The notes beneath the pieces are model-generated. The model saw only the letters and a list, made by a program, of their open reading frames with translations, had not been told where the DNA came from and ran no database searches. Position numbers and translations under genes: made by a program. From NCBI GenBank assembly GCA_002914845.1, contig JXTC01000061.1:24016-88015 (forward strand): DNA of 64,000 nucleotides. Reading direction: 5' to 3'. The stretch comes from Trema orientale. Its lineage: Eukaryota > Streptophyta > Magnoliopsida > Rosales > Cannabaceae. This document shows, piece after piece, positions 12,201 through 24,225 of this stretch; positions within the stretch are counted from its first letter, which is position 1, and the number at the start of each line of letters is the position of its first letter.

Positions 12201-15200
12201 GCTCATCCTTGCAGTAAAGCCTTGAATTCTAATGCATTTATCTGAATTTCTTTATGTTTGAGGCAAGGTTTGGAATCAATTGTTTAAAGATTAACTCATG
12301 GGTGTGTTTGCTGTGACTTGACGCTTGCGTGGGGAGCATTCAGGATTACTTGAAGTAGTCTCTACTTTCAGATTTTTCTATTGCATGTTTGGTTTTTATG
12401 TTGTCATTTGTCTCGCAGGAAGTGAAGGACATACATTAGAGGAAGCGAAATCAATCAATCTCTCTTTAAGTGCATTAGGAAAGTGCATTAATGCACTGGC
12501 AGAAAATAGTGCACATGTCCCAGTACGGGATTCAAAGTTAACAAGATTACTTCGGGATTCCTTTGGAGGTAAAAAGTAGACAAATACAAATACAATCTTT
12601 GTTCATTTGTTATGATCATTTGGAATTCAATGTTAGTGTCGTTAATGGGTAATTGATCATTCTTTTCTACTTGTGGAACAGGCACAGCAAGAACTTCGCT
12701 AATAATAACCATTGGTCCTTCCCCACGCCATCGAGGAGAAACAGCTAGTACTATTATGTTTGGACAACGGGTGTGTTTCAAAGTCTTTTTTTTTTTTTTT
12801 CCCTCCCTTTATACCAAAGATCCAGTGTTGGATATTTGTTTTAGTCTTCATTAGTCTAATTCTGCATAAGCTGCACTATTTTTAATAGTAAAGTGCAGTG
12901 GCCGAAAAGCGTTTTTCCTAAGCTTTATAGTGCAGTTGATTGTGGTCATGTGGTTTATGGCAGATTGTACCTTTCTCTGAAAAATAACTTCACTGCATAT
13001 CCACTGTATGTCTGTTAAAGTTGCAGAGCGGTCGATAGTGTTTTCTTGAATATTTGTTCATGTCCTTGAGTCTTAATTGTGTGACTGGACAGCAACATGA
13101 GCAAATTTTATTGGAGTTTTGAGCTAACATAACACTGAAGTGTCATCATTTGATTCGTTCATTCTGAAGAAGCTACTAAAATTTCTCTCTTTAGGCTATG
13201 AAGGTGGAAAATATGTTGAAATTGAAGGAGGAATTTGATTACAAAAGTTTATCTAGAAGGCTAGATATACAATTAGATAAACTTATTGCAGAACATGAAA
13301 GGCAGCAGAAAGCATTTAAGGATGAAATTGAGAGAATAACCTTAGAGGCACAAAATCAGATTTCTGAGACTGAGAGGACTTATGCAGATGCTTTGGAGGT
13401 AAGTATATGTATCATTCTTATCTACAAGCATCGTTTTCCTAAGCATATATCTGGAATTTGTGTTTGTCTCTTTAAGTGCATGTGAGAGTCGCTTAGAGGC
13501 ACAAATTCCATCTCTCATTATACATATTTATTGGCTTTAAGAGGCATATGTTATTGATTGGATCTATTTTTCTGAAGCCAATTTGTCTCACTAATAGCAT
13601 TTGATTTTATTATCTTTCGTAAGCAAGAAAAGAAACATTTGTTTTCTTAACACATGAACTTCTGATTTAATAAGTGCCTATAGTTGGTTTAAATTGTTTG
13701 CAAAAAAACATTTTCATGTTTGTAGAAGGAAAGAGTGAAATATCAGAAAGATTACATGGAATCAATAAAGAAGCTTGAAGAGCAATTGATGATGAATCAG
13801 CGAAATTATGGCAGTGAGAAAATCACAAATGGACCCAAAGACAATAGCACCGATGTGACATCTAACAAAGAGGTAATATCAGATTNTCTTTATCATCGTA
13901 GATTTTGAAATAAATAAGTAAAGCATCATAAAGAACATGTTACTTATTCTATCTGATTATTATAAGCATGTTTTTCTGCATTGATGTCTCTGAGGATGAA
14001 ATTATTTTATGTATTGTCTATTACAACTGGACCAAAGACAAGCAATCAAGCCATTTTAGGTACTTGATGGGAAAAATATTAGATATAAAGTATTCACGTT
14101 TTCATTTGATCATCTGAAGTTTTTAACCATTGATAATAGTTGGCTAAAAGAAGTTATAAATTGTATGATCACTATAATTAGCTCTTGAGGCATGAGTCAA
14201 TCATAGCAGAACTATTTAGATCAATGAATTAGACAAATAGCCTAAGTGTAAATGCAATGTCACTAATGGAGAGAACTAAAAATGAAAATAGATGTGAAGC
14301 TTAAATGGAGAAACATATAAGCATATGCCCATTTTCTGCGGTAGCTTTCTCTCAAATTTGTCGCCCAGTCTTCTGATTGTCTGGCCTTGTCTGGTCTCTT
14401 CTGCCTCCCTACCAATGTAGCTAACTTGTTGAATGATATCATAAAAGTTCCTGGACATTTTATTACACAGAACTTGTCTGCGTTAGAGGAAGTTGTTGAG
14501 CTGAAAAAAATGCTTCAGAAAGAAACTCTTCTAAGGAAGGCTGCTGAAGAGGAAATCAATAATCTCAAAAATCAAATTTCTCAATGGAAAAGGTCAGAGG
14601 TATGTTTTTTCCTCTGTCCATGTTAGTGTTATTTCGATCTTTCTGCACTCCCCATTCTCCCATGCCCCAAACATATTTCTTTTCAACTTCATATTACATA
14701 ATTGTTCTTTTATACGCCCCAGGCAGCTGGGAATTCTGAAATCTTGAAGCTGCGCAATATGCTGGAAGATGAGACAAATCAGAAAGAGAAACTGGAAGAA
14801 GAAATAGCTATACTACAAAGCCAGTTGATGCAAATAAGTTTTCAAGCTGACGAGGTAAGCTTTGTCTAAAATCTAAATAGTGTAACTGTAACATATTCAA
14901 AAATTTAACTTGAATCCGTAACTTTCTGATAATTTCATCTGAATATTTTTGGCATATTAATTCATTGTATTGGGCACCAATATGTACTTTTGGCACCAAT
15001 TGAATAATATGCAAAAAAAATCATGGTCCCAAAGGTACACATTGGTAGTATCTCAAATGTGGTTTTTAACCACTACGTATATTTGTAGACAAGAAAACAA
15101 CTAGACCTGAATGAGCCTGGGAAAATTCTTGGCGGTCTAGATTCTCTAATGGAACAAGTTAGACATTCACAGCTAAAAGATTCAGGAAATGAAGAGAAAG

Positions 15201-16934
15201 CCTCAATAGCCAAACTCTTTGAACAAGGTAGAAGCTTTTTCTTGTGCTGGCTACTGTTTTCTTTCGATAATAATTTTAACCATATGAATCTATTTCCTTG
15301 TTATAAATAACAAAGTACAACCTATTGCAGTGGGATTGCAAAAAATATTGTCTTTGTTAGAAGCAGAAGATGCTGATGTGCGAATTCATGCTGTTAAAGT
15401 TGTTGCAAATCTTGCAGCTGAAGGTGAACTTACGCTACTTACCCGTTGTGTCACAAGAGTACTTAATTTTTCCCAATATTTTCCCCACCCTCATGTTATA
15501 TTATTCTTCTTTACATGCCTTTATTTCGGAACATGAGATGCCCCTTTTTATCATGTGCTTGACTTGGTTTAAGATACCATATTATCACCAAGCTCTATTT
15601 GTATCTATAAGAAATCTTAGTAGTGCCTTGTGATAGAAAAGCTTTTCTTGGTTCATAAATTATTATCGTCATGGCACAAGTACTTCAATGCTTATACGGT
15701 TATACCATCATTAAGAACTTATATTAATCCTCCTCCTAATGTGCAGAATCTAATCAAGAGAAGATTGTACAAGCTGGAGGTCTAACATCCCTGCTGATGC
15801 TTCTGAAAAGCTCTGAGGATGAAACCATACATAGAGTTGCAGCTGGTGCAATTGCAAATCTTGCAATGAACGGTAAAGTTTGATATCTGGTACCTATGGT
15901 TTGTGGAGTGTTTGACAATTGAAAAGCTTGGCTTGAGAACAACACGAGTTTCAGCTCTCTGATTTCATTTTAACTTTCTTATCAGAAACCAATCAGGAGC
16001 TAATAATGGCTCAGGGAGGAATTAGTTTATTATCAATGACAGCAGCGAATGCTGAAGATGCACAAACCCTACGAATGATTGCTGGAGCAATTGCTAACCT
16101 TTGCGGAAATGGTAAAATGGCAGACATTTTTAATGTTTGTTTTTGCCAAGATTGGATATCCATGTTTATTCTTATGGACAAAATGTCTGTTTTGTGCAAG
16201 ATTGGATATCCATGTTTATTCTTATGGACAGTGGTTATTGATTGTTACCATTTGGGAATCACTTTAACTATTGACAAAATTGCACATCATTCAGATAAAT
16301 TACAAACCAAGCTAAGGGGTGAAGGTGGTATCAAGGCTTTGCTAGGAATGGTCAGAAGTGGTCATCCTGATGTTCTAGCGCAAGTTGCTCGTGGAATAGC
16401 AAACTTCGCAAAGTGCGAGTCTAGAGCATCGACACAAGGTAAAAATGGCATAGAAACTAAGTAATCTGATAATATGCTAAAATTTTGCATGTTGTTTTGA
16501 TCAAAGTCCTGGTATGTGATTCTAATTACCGAGTCAAATTTCTTTTTTAAATGAATCAGGGACAAAGACTGGAAAATCTCTTTTGATCGAGGATGGTGCC
16601 CTTCCATGGATCGTACAGAATGCAAACAATGAAGCCTCGGCCATCAGGCGCCATATTGAACTTGCACTCTGTCACTTGGCACAACATGGTAAGTTTGCTT
16701 TCTTTCTCCACCCTGAACTGAGCCATCTCCTCACAAAGTCTTGGCTAAAACTACTTATACTCTGCCTTTGCAGAAGTGAACGCGAAAGACATGATCATTG
16801 GAGGTGCCCTGTGGGAGTTGGTTCGCATCTCTCGAGATTGCTCACGAGAAGACATTAGAAGTCTTGCACAAAGAACACTGACTTCCAGCCCCGCTTTCCT
16901 TGCGGAACTGAGGCGACTACGTATCAATTATTGA
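9256..16934 (+). CDS. ARK1: Armadillo-repeat kinesin, ARK1/MRH2 type (917 aa, 19 exons)
   Basis: Plus-end microtubule motor of the plant ARK (KIN-U) family. Arabidopsis ARK1/MRH2 promotes microtubule catastrophe and is needed for normal root-hair growth. Exons: 9256-9457, 10531-10631, 10735-10857, 10979-11164, 11346-11567, 11669-11819, 12419-12568, 12682-12770, 13195-13398, 13726-13872, 14471-14599, 14723-14854, 15089-15227, 15331-15423, 15747-15872, 15986-16111, 16295-16438, 16560-16688, 16774-16934. They sum to 2754 nt in one frame with GT-AG introns. The motor domain spans about residues 68-410, with P-loop GQTGTGKT (156-163), switch I NTESSRSH (267-274) and switch II DLAGSE (318-323), all intact. 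Coiled coil runs about 420-655, then armadillo repeats to near the C-terminus. The start [15 protein letters not shown] matches the ARK1 N-terminus better than ARK2 or ARK3. Length is close to Arabidopsis (about 940 aa). One N (13886) is intronic. The orthology is from memory. Confidence 0.95.
16147..16230 (+). repeat. Tandem duplication inside kinesin intron 16
   Basis: A 34-base sequence at 16147-16180 recurs without mismatch at 16197-16230, a period of 50 bases. It lies wholly between exons 16 and 17 and does not touch splice signals. The perfect identity suggests a recent event. Confidence 0.85.
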
Positions 16935-18394
16935 CAAGTGTGGCATATATTTGTTGTCTAACTGAAGGTTTGGTTTTTCAGTAAAACAAAAAGGATTTGT
17001 GCAACACTGCCAGCACAAGTTGTAGCTCCTGCTGTGGTCTTCAGCTGGTCCATTTTAGTTCATAGTGATAATGTAGTTTGATTAACACACCAAAGCCGGA
17101 TTTGTTGGTTATATTATAATTTTCATGGTGTATTTTCAACTCGTTGTGACCTCAGCCAATATCATTGTAGCTTCTATTCAGTTTGTATATTTATTTGTAA
17201 AAAAAAAAAATAAATAGGAAAAAAAAAAAAAGAGAGGAAGTTTTCTTGTATCTCTTACAAAGTTTCTTCCATCATTCCACACAAGATTGTGTTATTATTT
17301 TTTTCTGTTGTTTATGATCTATTGGTTTTGTTTTTTTAGTAGTCTTCGTAGTCTCACATATTATACATACAATGCAAAAAGTAACCCATGCTGCAGGTTT
17401 TGTTTTGTCTCTTTGTTATTCCAAACACCACAATTAGGCAAAATATGTGTATGTCCATCTATATGTGTGTTTATAGCACTATATCTGTAAATATTAGTTG
17501 TACGGGTAACGAAATTCTTTTCATCCCATATAATAATTAATTAATCTGTACTAATACATTATTGTATACCCATAATGATTACTAGTAATACTTATAAACA
17601 AACAGCAATTGCCAAAAGATCATGATATTGAATAATGACAATGTATAATAGAATAATCATTGATTTTAGTATTAACTCTTATACAATAAATTGGGCTTCA
17701 AGAATGATACTTTGAATTTTAAAAAAATTTGTTTGTTATTAATTGGTGACACAATTATTATCAGTGTGGGAATACAATAAAAATGTCAAGAAACAACATT
17801 ATTGGTACCAAATTAGTTAGTTTCACTCTTTTGCTACGTACTAATTTATAATATTGTCGCACACACAATGATAAATACTGTACAAATAATGTACATATGT
17901 ACTAGAAAATTTGTATTTATAGTCAGTTGACCAGCCAAAAAAAAAAGGAACGAAGGAAATTATTTGAGATGGAGAATGGATAAAAAGCAAAAATAATAAA
18001 AAGAAGAAACATAGGAGCGAATCCAAGAATGGATAAGTTGATGATGTCTATAAGGTTCTACATGGCTTAGGAAAAAGCAACCCATTGGTGTAAGTGGGAC
18101 TTAGAGCTCCAGGTACAGCTGCCCAATAGCTTGATTCTCTGAACCCAAGATCTAAAGATAGGGGTCTTCATCTTACTTTAAAAGCAGCTCTCTATCTCAT
18201 GAGTCATGACTACATGAGATCGAAACTAGGCAGGCACATTATGTATAATGTTGTGGGCTTTTAATGAAAGTGTTGTTGTTTGATGTTGTTTGCCTCGTAA
18301 AGGAGCTTTCATCAGAGCAGTGCACGACTGCACGTGTATACCAGTACCCAAATATTTTCATGTCTCCATATCCTAAAACTTACACTCTCTCTTA

Positions 18395-18436
<42 letters not shown>

Positions 18437-19719
18437 CACGTAATTCAAAGATCTCTCTTCTTTCTTCTCTTATTATTGCACAAGTACACAGCACATATTC
18501 ATGGAAACTCTAATCAGCCCATACCTCTTTGCTTTTCTCTCCTATACATTCATACTTCAGTTATGAGCTTTCATATACTCATTAGTTACTCTAATAAGTG
18601 CTCCTACAACATTAATTAATATTCTCCGACGTTATATTATGCATAATTAATAAATTAATTCAAATCGTTTGTCATATTAAAAATTTAAATGATCAGACAA
18701 ATTAGATATATTGTTTAAAGTTCAGATAATTTGTCATCAATTCACTGATTTTAGAATTGGGACACTAAAATTTTGAAAAGGAACTTATAACAATTGCAAT
18801 GCTACGATTATATATATATATATATATGTCCAAACTTAATTATGGTATCCTAACACATGGTAATGACAGAAAATATCAAGATGATATAGATGATGGCAAT
18901 GCATGGCATGAATAAATAATTATCGAGTATTAGTTTAGATGAAATTTATAAGAATTAACTCCGTTCTTCCATAAAATTATACAAAGAGCTAGTGAATTCT
19001 ATATACATGGAAGGGATTGATCATATGTATCTACATTAAGTTTCTCAGTCCTTACAAACATATATGGAACAGTTTTGCATGTATTTAAATATATAACATA
19101 CATATATATATATATATATATATCGTCGAAGGAAGCAAACATTGCTAGCAATAACTATTAAAGCAATTAAGTAATTAGCTAGAATAAACTTAAGCTAATT
19201 AAGAAAATGATAATTAGACATGGTTCTTACTCTACCTGATGATCATCTCTTAAAATGGGACGTGTATGTGTGTGTATATGTATATATATAGAACAAGCTA
19301 ATTAAATAACAGTAAATCTTCAGAGAGAATTATCTCAATCTAACTCAACATAAATTCATCATGAAATATACAAAGTCCTTCAATCAACATGTGAAACTTA
19401 TCATCAAAATGAGAAAACGAAACTACTTAGCCCCAAAACCAAAAAAAAAAAACGAAAAAAAAAAGAGAGAGAAAATAACGTACAAAATGTAAAAATTAAT
19501 TTAGCAAAAAAAAAAAAGAAAATAAAAAACCTGATCATGAAATATTAAGCTCGCTCGCTTGTTCCCTCGACAAACCCAAATTCCTCTCTATATCCATACA
19601 TACACATATATATGCAGCTACACATAAGATAGCTACATATATATATATATATATATATAGTTGGTGACTTGATCTAGGTATGTAAGAAAGACGAAGACGA
19701 TGATTGATGATGATAATAA
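16935..19719. other. Kinesin and AHL 3' ends with spacer
   Basis: The kinesin 3' UTR probably runs to about 17.2 kb, where an AATAAA-like sequence (about 17210) sits among A-runs. The rest is AT-rich spacer with (TA)n tracts at 18399-18433, 19098-19124 and 19637-19659; the last is probably in the AHL 3' UTR. A small inverted repeat, ATCTCATG...CATGAGAT, spans about 18193-18219. I see no gene. Confidence 0.55.
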
Positions 19720-20673
19720 TTAAAAGGGTGGTCGACCAGTTGCCCAATAAGCCTCAGATGGCATTTGAATGGAGTTGAGTAGATTAGGCGGCAGCCCATG
19801 GAAGAGACCGGGCCCACTCGAGTTCCCCTGCTCCGCCGCCGCCATTAGTTGTTGCTGCTGCTGGCTCGGCGCTTGGTGTCCAACCCCGCCAGTAGGAGAA
19901 CCCATACTCCCTCCTCCTCCTCCTCCGCTGCCGCTGCCGCCGCCTTGCATTGCCATCTGCCCCTCGTCCTCCTCCAGCGGCAGCCGCTCGTACGCGGCGT
20001 TGCTGAACGAAGCCGCCATCACGACCACCGGTCCCGAGGCGATCAGGGTCCCCACCACGCTCCCCCCCACGACCTGGCCCTGCCCGCCCGCCAGGTAGAT
20101 CGTCAGGCCCGTCGCCGCCGGAGGCGCGGGCGGCGGCAGGAAGCTCCCGGCGAGCGACAGGATCTCGAAGCGGCCGTGCAGGGTGACGATGGCGCCCGGG
20201 GAGGCCGGCTGGCGGAGGGTGACGTTGGTGACGGTCCCCGTCCCGCTCATGATGCAGACGCCGCGCTGGCGGCGGCGGGCGAAGGTGGCGACGCTCTCGA
20301 CGATGTCGCAGCCGTCGGCGATCTCCATGACGTGGGTGCGTAGGGCGTTGGCGCTGTCGCGGGTGATGATGATGGGGGGCTTTGGCTTGTTCTTGGATCC
20401 GGCGGGCCTCCCCCTCGGCCGCCTCGACATCATCTTGTCCTGGTCGTCGCCCGAGCCGGAGACTAGGTCTTTGCCACCCGAGTGGTCCCCGCCGCTGCCA
20501 TCGTCGTCGTCGCCACCGCCGCCGCGATCCCTCTTCGGGGCTTTGGTGAGGTTGTTGATGCTGCTCCCGGTTTGTTCGTCTTCGGAGTTGTGTTGTTGTT
20601 GTTGTTGGAATTGTTGTTGATGGAAGTGGAAGTCTCTTGTGTGGAAAGGAGGTGGAAGAGAATGGGCATCCAT
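19720..20673 (-). CDS. AHL24: AT-hook motif nuclear-localized protein, AHL23/24 type (317 aa)
   Basis: Nuclear DNA-binding protein of the plant AHL family, which binds AT-rich DNA and modulates transcription of growth and development genes through hetero-complexes. Intronless, as is usual for clade-A AHLs. Order: N-terminus with [11 protein letters not shown] and a Q-rich run (19-27), an acidic/glycine linker, one type-I AT-hook [17 protein letters not shown] (84-100), the PPC/DUF296 domain (about 108-240) with the GRFEIL motif (167-172), a G/S-rich tail with a Q-run, and C-terminal GLPPNLLNS...YWATGRPPF. The conserved N- and C-terminal ends fit AHL23/AHL24 better than AHL19, 20 or 22; I cannot separate 23 from 24. 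The start is the first ATG (20671-20673), directly downstream of a (TA)n leader tract. The coding GC content is much higher than its surroundings, giving long spurious frames on the other strand. There is no sign of damage. Confidence 0.95.
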   Translation of the reverse strand: MDAHSLPPPFHTRDFHFHQQQFQQQQQHNSEDEQTGSSINNLTKAPKRDRGGGGDDDDGSGGDHSGGKDLVSGSGDDQDKMMSRRPRGRPAGSKNKPKPPIIITRDSANALRTHVMEIADGCDIVESVATFARRRQRGVCIMSGTGTVTNVTLRQPASPGAIVTLHGRFEILSLAGSFLPPPAPPAATGLTIYLAGGQGQVVGGSVVGTLIASGPVVVMAASFSNAAYERLPLEEDEGQMAMQGGGSGSGGGGGGSMGSPTGGVGHQAPSQQQQQLMAAAEQGNSSGPGLFHGLPPNLLNSIQMPSEAYWATGRPPF

Positions 20674-21374
20674 TATATATATATATATTCCTATATATAT
20701 AGATATGTTTAAAGACCTAGCAAGTACTCTCTCTCTCTCTAATATTAAACCTAGCTACAGAGAAGTATAATTAGAGACCAATATATATCAAGAGATATAT
20801 AGGGAGAGCTAAAAAGGGTTACAAATCCAGAGATGAGATAATAATAATTGAAGTTTTTGGAAGCTCTAGAAGGGTGTAAACTAACTAAGAGAGCTTGCTA
20901 ATTATTTGTTTCCGTTGGCCCTCTTTTTGGCTACTAGATCATGTAGTACTAGATAATTGGGCTTTGGTGATGACAAAGATAAAGGAGAAAGTACTGGCTT
21001 AGCGGATTTTGGTGTTACACACCGAATTCTGATGTGCTGAACTGATGATCACCATCATCATCTTCTTCTTCTTCTTCTTCTTCTTCTTCTTCTTCTTCTT
21101 CTTGATTATGATCTTCTTCTATTCTTCGTCTTTGGTCTTCTTAATTTGGGTGGTGTTTGTTGTTGAAGATTATTTGTGAGAGGAGATCGATGAAAATTTG
21201 GGGGTTTAGGCTCTTTTTACTTTCTCTTCTTCAGCTTCTTCTTCTTGCGGTGGTTATTCTAGCTAGCTGCTATTCAGTGTTGGGTTAATTAGGGTTAGAT
21301 TGAGAAAAAATAGATCGGGGATGGGTTTTGTTTCGGTAGGACTGCGTGCTTATGGGCGGTGGATGGGTCCCCAC

Positions 21375-21408
<34 letters not shown>

Positions 21409-21420
21409 TAATTTAATATA
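20674..21420 (-). promoter_or_regulatory. AHL leader and proximal promoter rich in microsatellites
   Basis: Directly upstream of the AHL start are (TA)n (20674-20706), a CT tract near 20727-20740, a 44-base (TTC)n run (21061-21104, GAA on the gene's strand) and (CT)n at about 21378-21410. GA/CT-rich tracts are common in plant 5' leaders and can bind GAGA-binding BBR/BPC proteins, but that role is inferred. No single TATA box can be chosen among the many TA runs. Confidence 0.4.
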
Positions 21421-24090
21421 TGCTTATATTAATTAATATTTTACTTCAAATAATTTTAAAAGTCCACAAATTCCTAAGTAGCTATAGTGTGTATATTTAT
21501 TGATTTGTCTCCAAATTCAACCTTCGTTTTCATTGTTCTCTGTACTGCTCTTATTAGCCAATTATTAGCCTTTCTTTCGTCTTCGGCTGCTTCTTTCTTT
21601 CTTCCTCTTCTTCCTCAATTCGATATCTATACATATATTTTTCAGCTTTAAGGGATCCTAATTAAGCCATGGTATTTATGGTATATCTTATTGTATAAGT
21701 TAATTATTACTATCCTAGCCTAAAGTAAGAAAGAAAAGAAGAGAATTAAGTACGTATTTATTTTATATGAGAGGTTTTAGAGTTACGGTGTAATGGATTT
21801 ATGAACTCATGATTGTTTGTCATATGTATGTATATTAATGTTCATTGATTCTTTTCCCTTGGACAATTCTTCCTAAATTTCAATATTTTACAACTTGTTC
21901 ATCAATCAATCCAATTCTGTGTTTCTTCCATTTAATTAAAATGCTGGACTAGAATCTCTATTTAATAAATTGCAACGTTCTAATAAATAAAATTAAACCA
22001 ATATTGTCCCAGTGTTAAACTAGATTCAGCATCCCATGAACTGAAACCCTACATATACTAGTTCAAGTTCACGATCAGTAAGTTTGAGATAACTCGCCAG
22101 ATGTCAGCTGTTGTGCTACCAAATATTCCTCTAACTATTTAACTTTCTTCCAGTGTCTCCCCCAGATACTTAAGCATTTTTTTTTTAATTTAAAAAAAGA
22201 ATTTCATATATTTAATGAACTAAATTATTCTTTTTTTATAAAAATTAACATGTCTGTACAAACAAAATCATTAAATTATCATGTTGTTAATTAACCTATA
22301 TATTGGAGAATTAAAATCTTTACTACTGGTTCTTTGATCAATTGAATAAGACCATATCGATCCATGAATATGAAATTATCAATTAGTGGCATTTAGGTAA
22401 TTAAACGAAGTTTAACATGGCTGACAGTATAATTTGGACTGTAATGCAATAACAGGGGGGGGGGGGGAGAGAGAGAGAGATGTGCTTCAATTTTCCAAGA
22501 CCCACATGCACCACTAGGTCTAAAAACTCTATCTTTATCTCTAAAAGTTTAAACCTTAGCGTTGAGGTCCACTTGCTTTAAAAGCATGACACATGTCTCT
22601 TCCCCCGCTTTCTTCGGGTCGAATTCAAACCAACTTCAGCTTTCTTGGATTGCAATTGGACTACTGACTTTGCTTTGATTAATATTCTCTTAACTAACTT
22701 ACTTTGGGGTACTTTGTTCTGCCGTTTGGTCTAAATTAAGGTAAACATCAAAATTAAACAAACCTATTAATTTGTAAATAATACAACAAATTAAGGATCA
22801 AAACCCCCGGACCACTACTCATAGCTTGAACGTCCATTATGTCCTAGTAACATCCCAAATCTATATGTATTAACTAATAAACTCTTGTAAATATTCTTCT
22901 TTCTTGGTTACTATAAGTACTTAAAAGTCCTCGATCTATAAAATTATTGGTCTACAAGAACACAAGTTGTCTAATAGGACCATGCGAGAAAGTGTTGGTA
23001 AACAGTAGGAGATCAAATTCGCACCAATGAAAAGTATTGTACGTACGTTGTTTCACTCACGGTATTGGTGCAATGACCTTAGTTATATGAACAAAAATCA
23101 GACGCTTAGAGTTAGAGATCGTTTCTAACAACTTGTACAATGGAAATCAACAAAATGATAATCGCATGCTTTCATTACTATATTAGGGTACGTAGTTTGG
23201 TTAACTACATCATCTCATAATACTGTTTCTCTTTTTCGGGGTCGGGGCTGGTCAATTGTAAAATGACCCTTGATGGGTTCCTTAGCCCTGCACCCTGATA
23301 AAGACCTAATATATAGCAAACTTATTATAAGTATAGTTTCAAAGTTGATAACTTCAGGATTTATGAACATAACATATAAAAAATGTAGTACTTCCATTTG
23401 TCACAAGGATCTTTTCCTTTTGTGACGCGACTCCAGTAATGAAGTTCTTCTGGGTGTAATATTTTCAATAAATTGGAGATTCATTGTACATGAAATGACA
23501 TTATAAATAAAGCATTAGAATGAGTACACACAACAAGTCTAGGTAGATATATAGCTGAAACATTATTTATTGTGCACATGATATATTGAATATATGTTTA
23601 ATTTCCATATTAATTTGTTATTAGCTCTAGCTAGATTTCATGATGCTGCTATCTCCCTATTATATACACATAGTACTTGATCTGCAAAAAGGAAAGGAAA
23701 AGAAACTCCCAAAATTTGAGAAACCAAACGGTACGTACTAACCATATCTATACATCTATTAGGCGCAAAATGACAAAAACTAGTAAATTAAGTAATTAGC
23801 AAATCTAGGTAGCTATAATTATATATAATATAGATAGCCACTAAACTTATAAGCCAACCATTAGAGAGACAGAGAGAAATGACGGTGATGAAAGACAAGA
23901 CATATAATTAAGGAGGGTGTACATATATATATTACAATATATTTACATACAAGGAGTAAGTAGTAGTGGTAGTACGTAGTAGTAGTGAAAAAGGCGGTTG
24001 GTTGGTGGAGCTTAGCTAATATAAGCTTGGAAATAGGCGATCGAAGAAGAAGAACGCCATATGTATATAATAAGATATGAATGTTAATCC
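21421..24090. other. Intergenic spacer
   Basis: AT-rich, with no credible coding sequence. A 13-base G homopolymer (22455-22467) followed by (GA)n is the only conspicuous feature; such tracts are prone to sequencing error. Confidence 0.5.
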
Positions 24091-24099
24091 AGAGTGTTT

Positions 24100-24225
24100 G
24101 GGAGTGGGCCAAAGCGAAAGCGTGGGAGTGAGAGGTAGAAACGACGCGTGGGTGGCGCTGACAGACGCACAAAGCGCCACTGCACGAGCGCCGGAGACTT
24201 TGCTGTTTGCTGCTGCCTGCACATT
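24100..24225. other. CpG-rich patch of unknown function
   Basis: About 120 bases stand out from the AT-rich desert by GC and CpG content (for example ACGACGCGTGG and GCACGAGCGCCGG). They contain an 8-base inverted repeat, GTGGCGCT (24152-24159) and AGCGCCAC (24173-24180). Both strands are open for 60-100 codons, but neither translation resembles a known family and both lose character outside the patch. It may be an unrecognised first exon, a promoter or an insertion remnant; I cannot say which. Confidence 0.35.

Noticed and set aside
18040-18350. microRNA precursor
   Set aside because: A short inverted repeat (ATCTCATG/CATGAGAT) is present but there is no 20-22-base near-perfect arm, and no known plant miRNA sequence was found here or elsewhere in the window.
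19769-20712. Long plus-strand frames rich in R, P and L
   Set aside because: They lie opposite the AHL coding region, whose high GC removes stop codons from other frames. They have no conserved motif.
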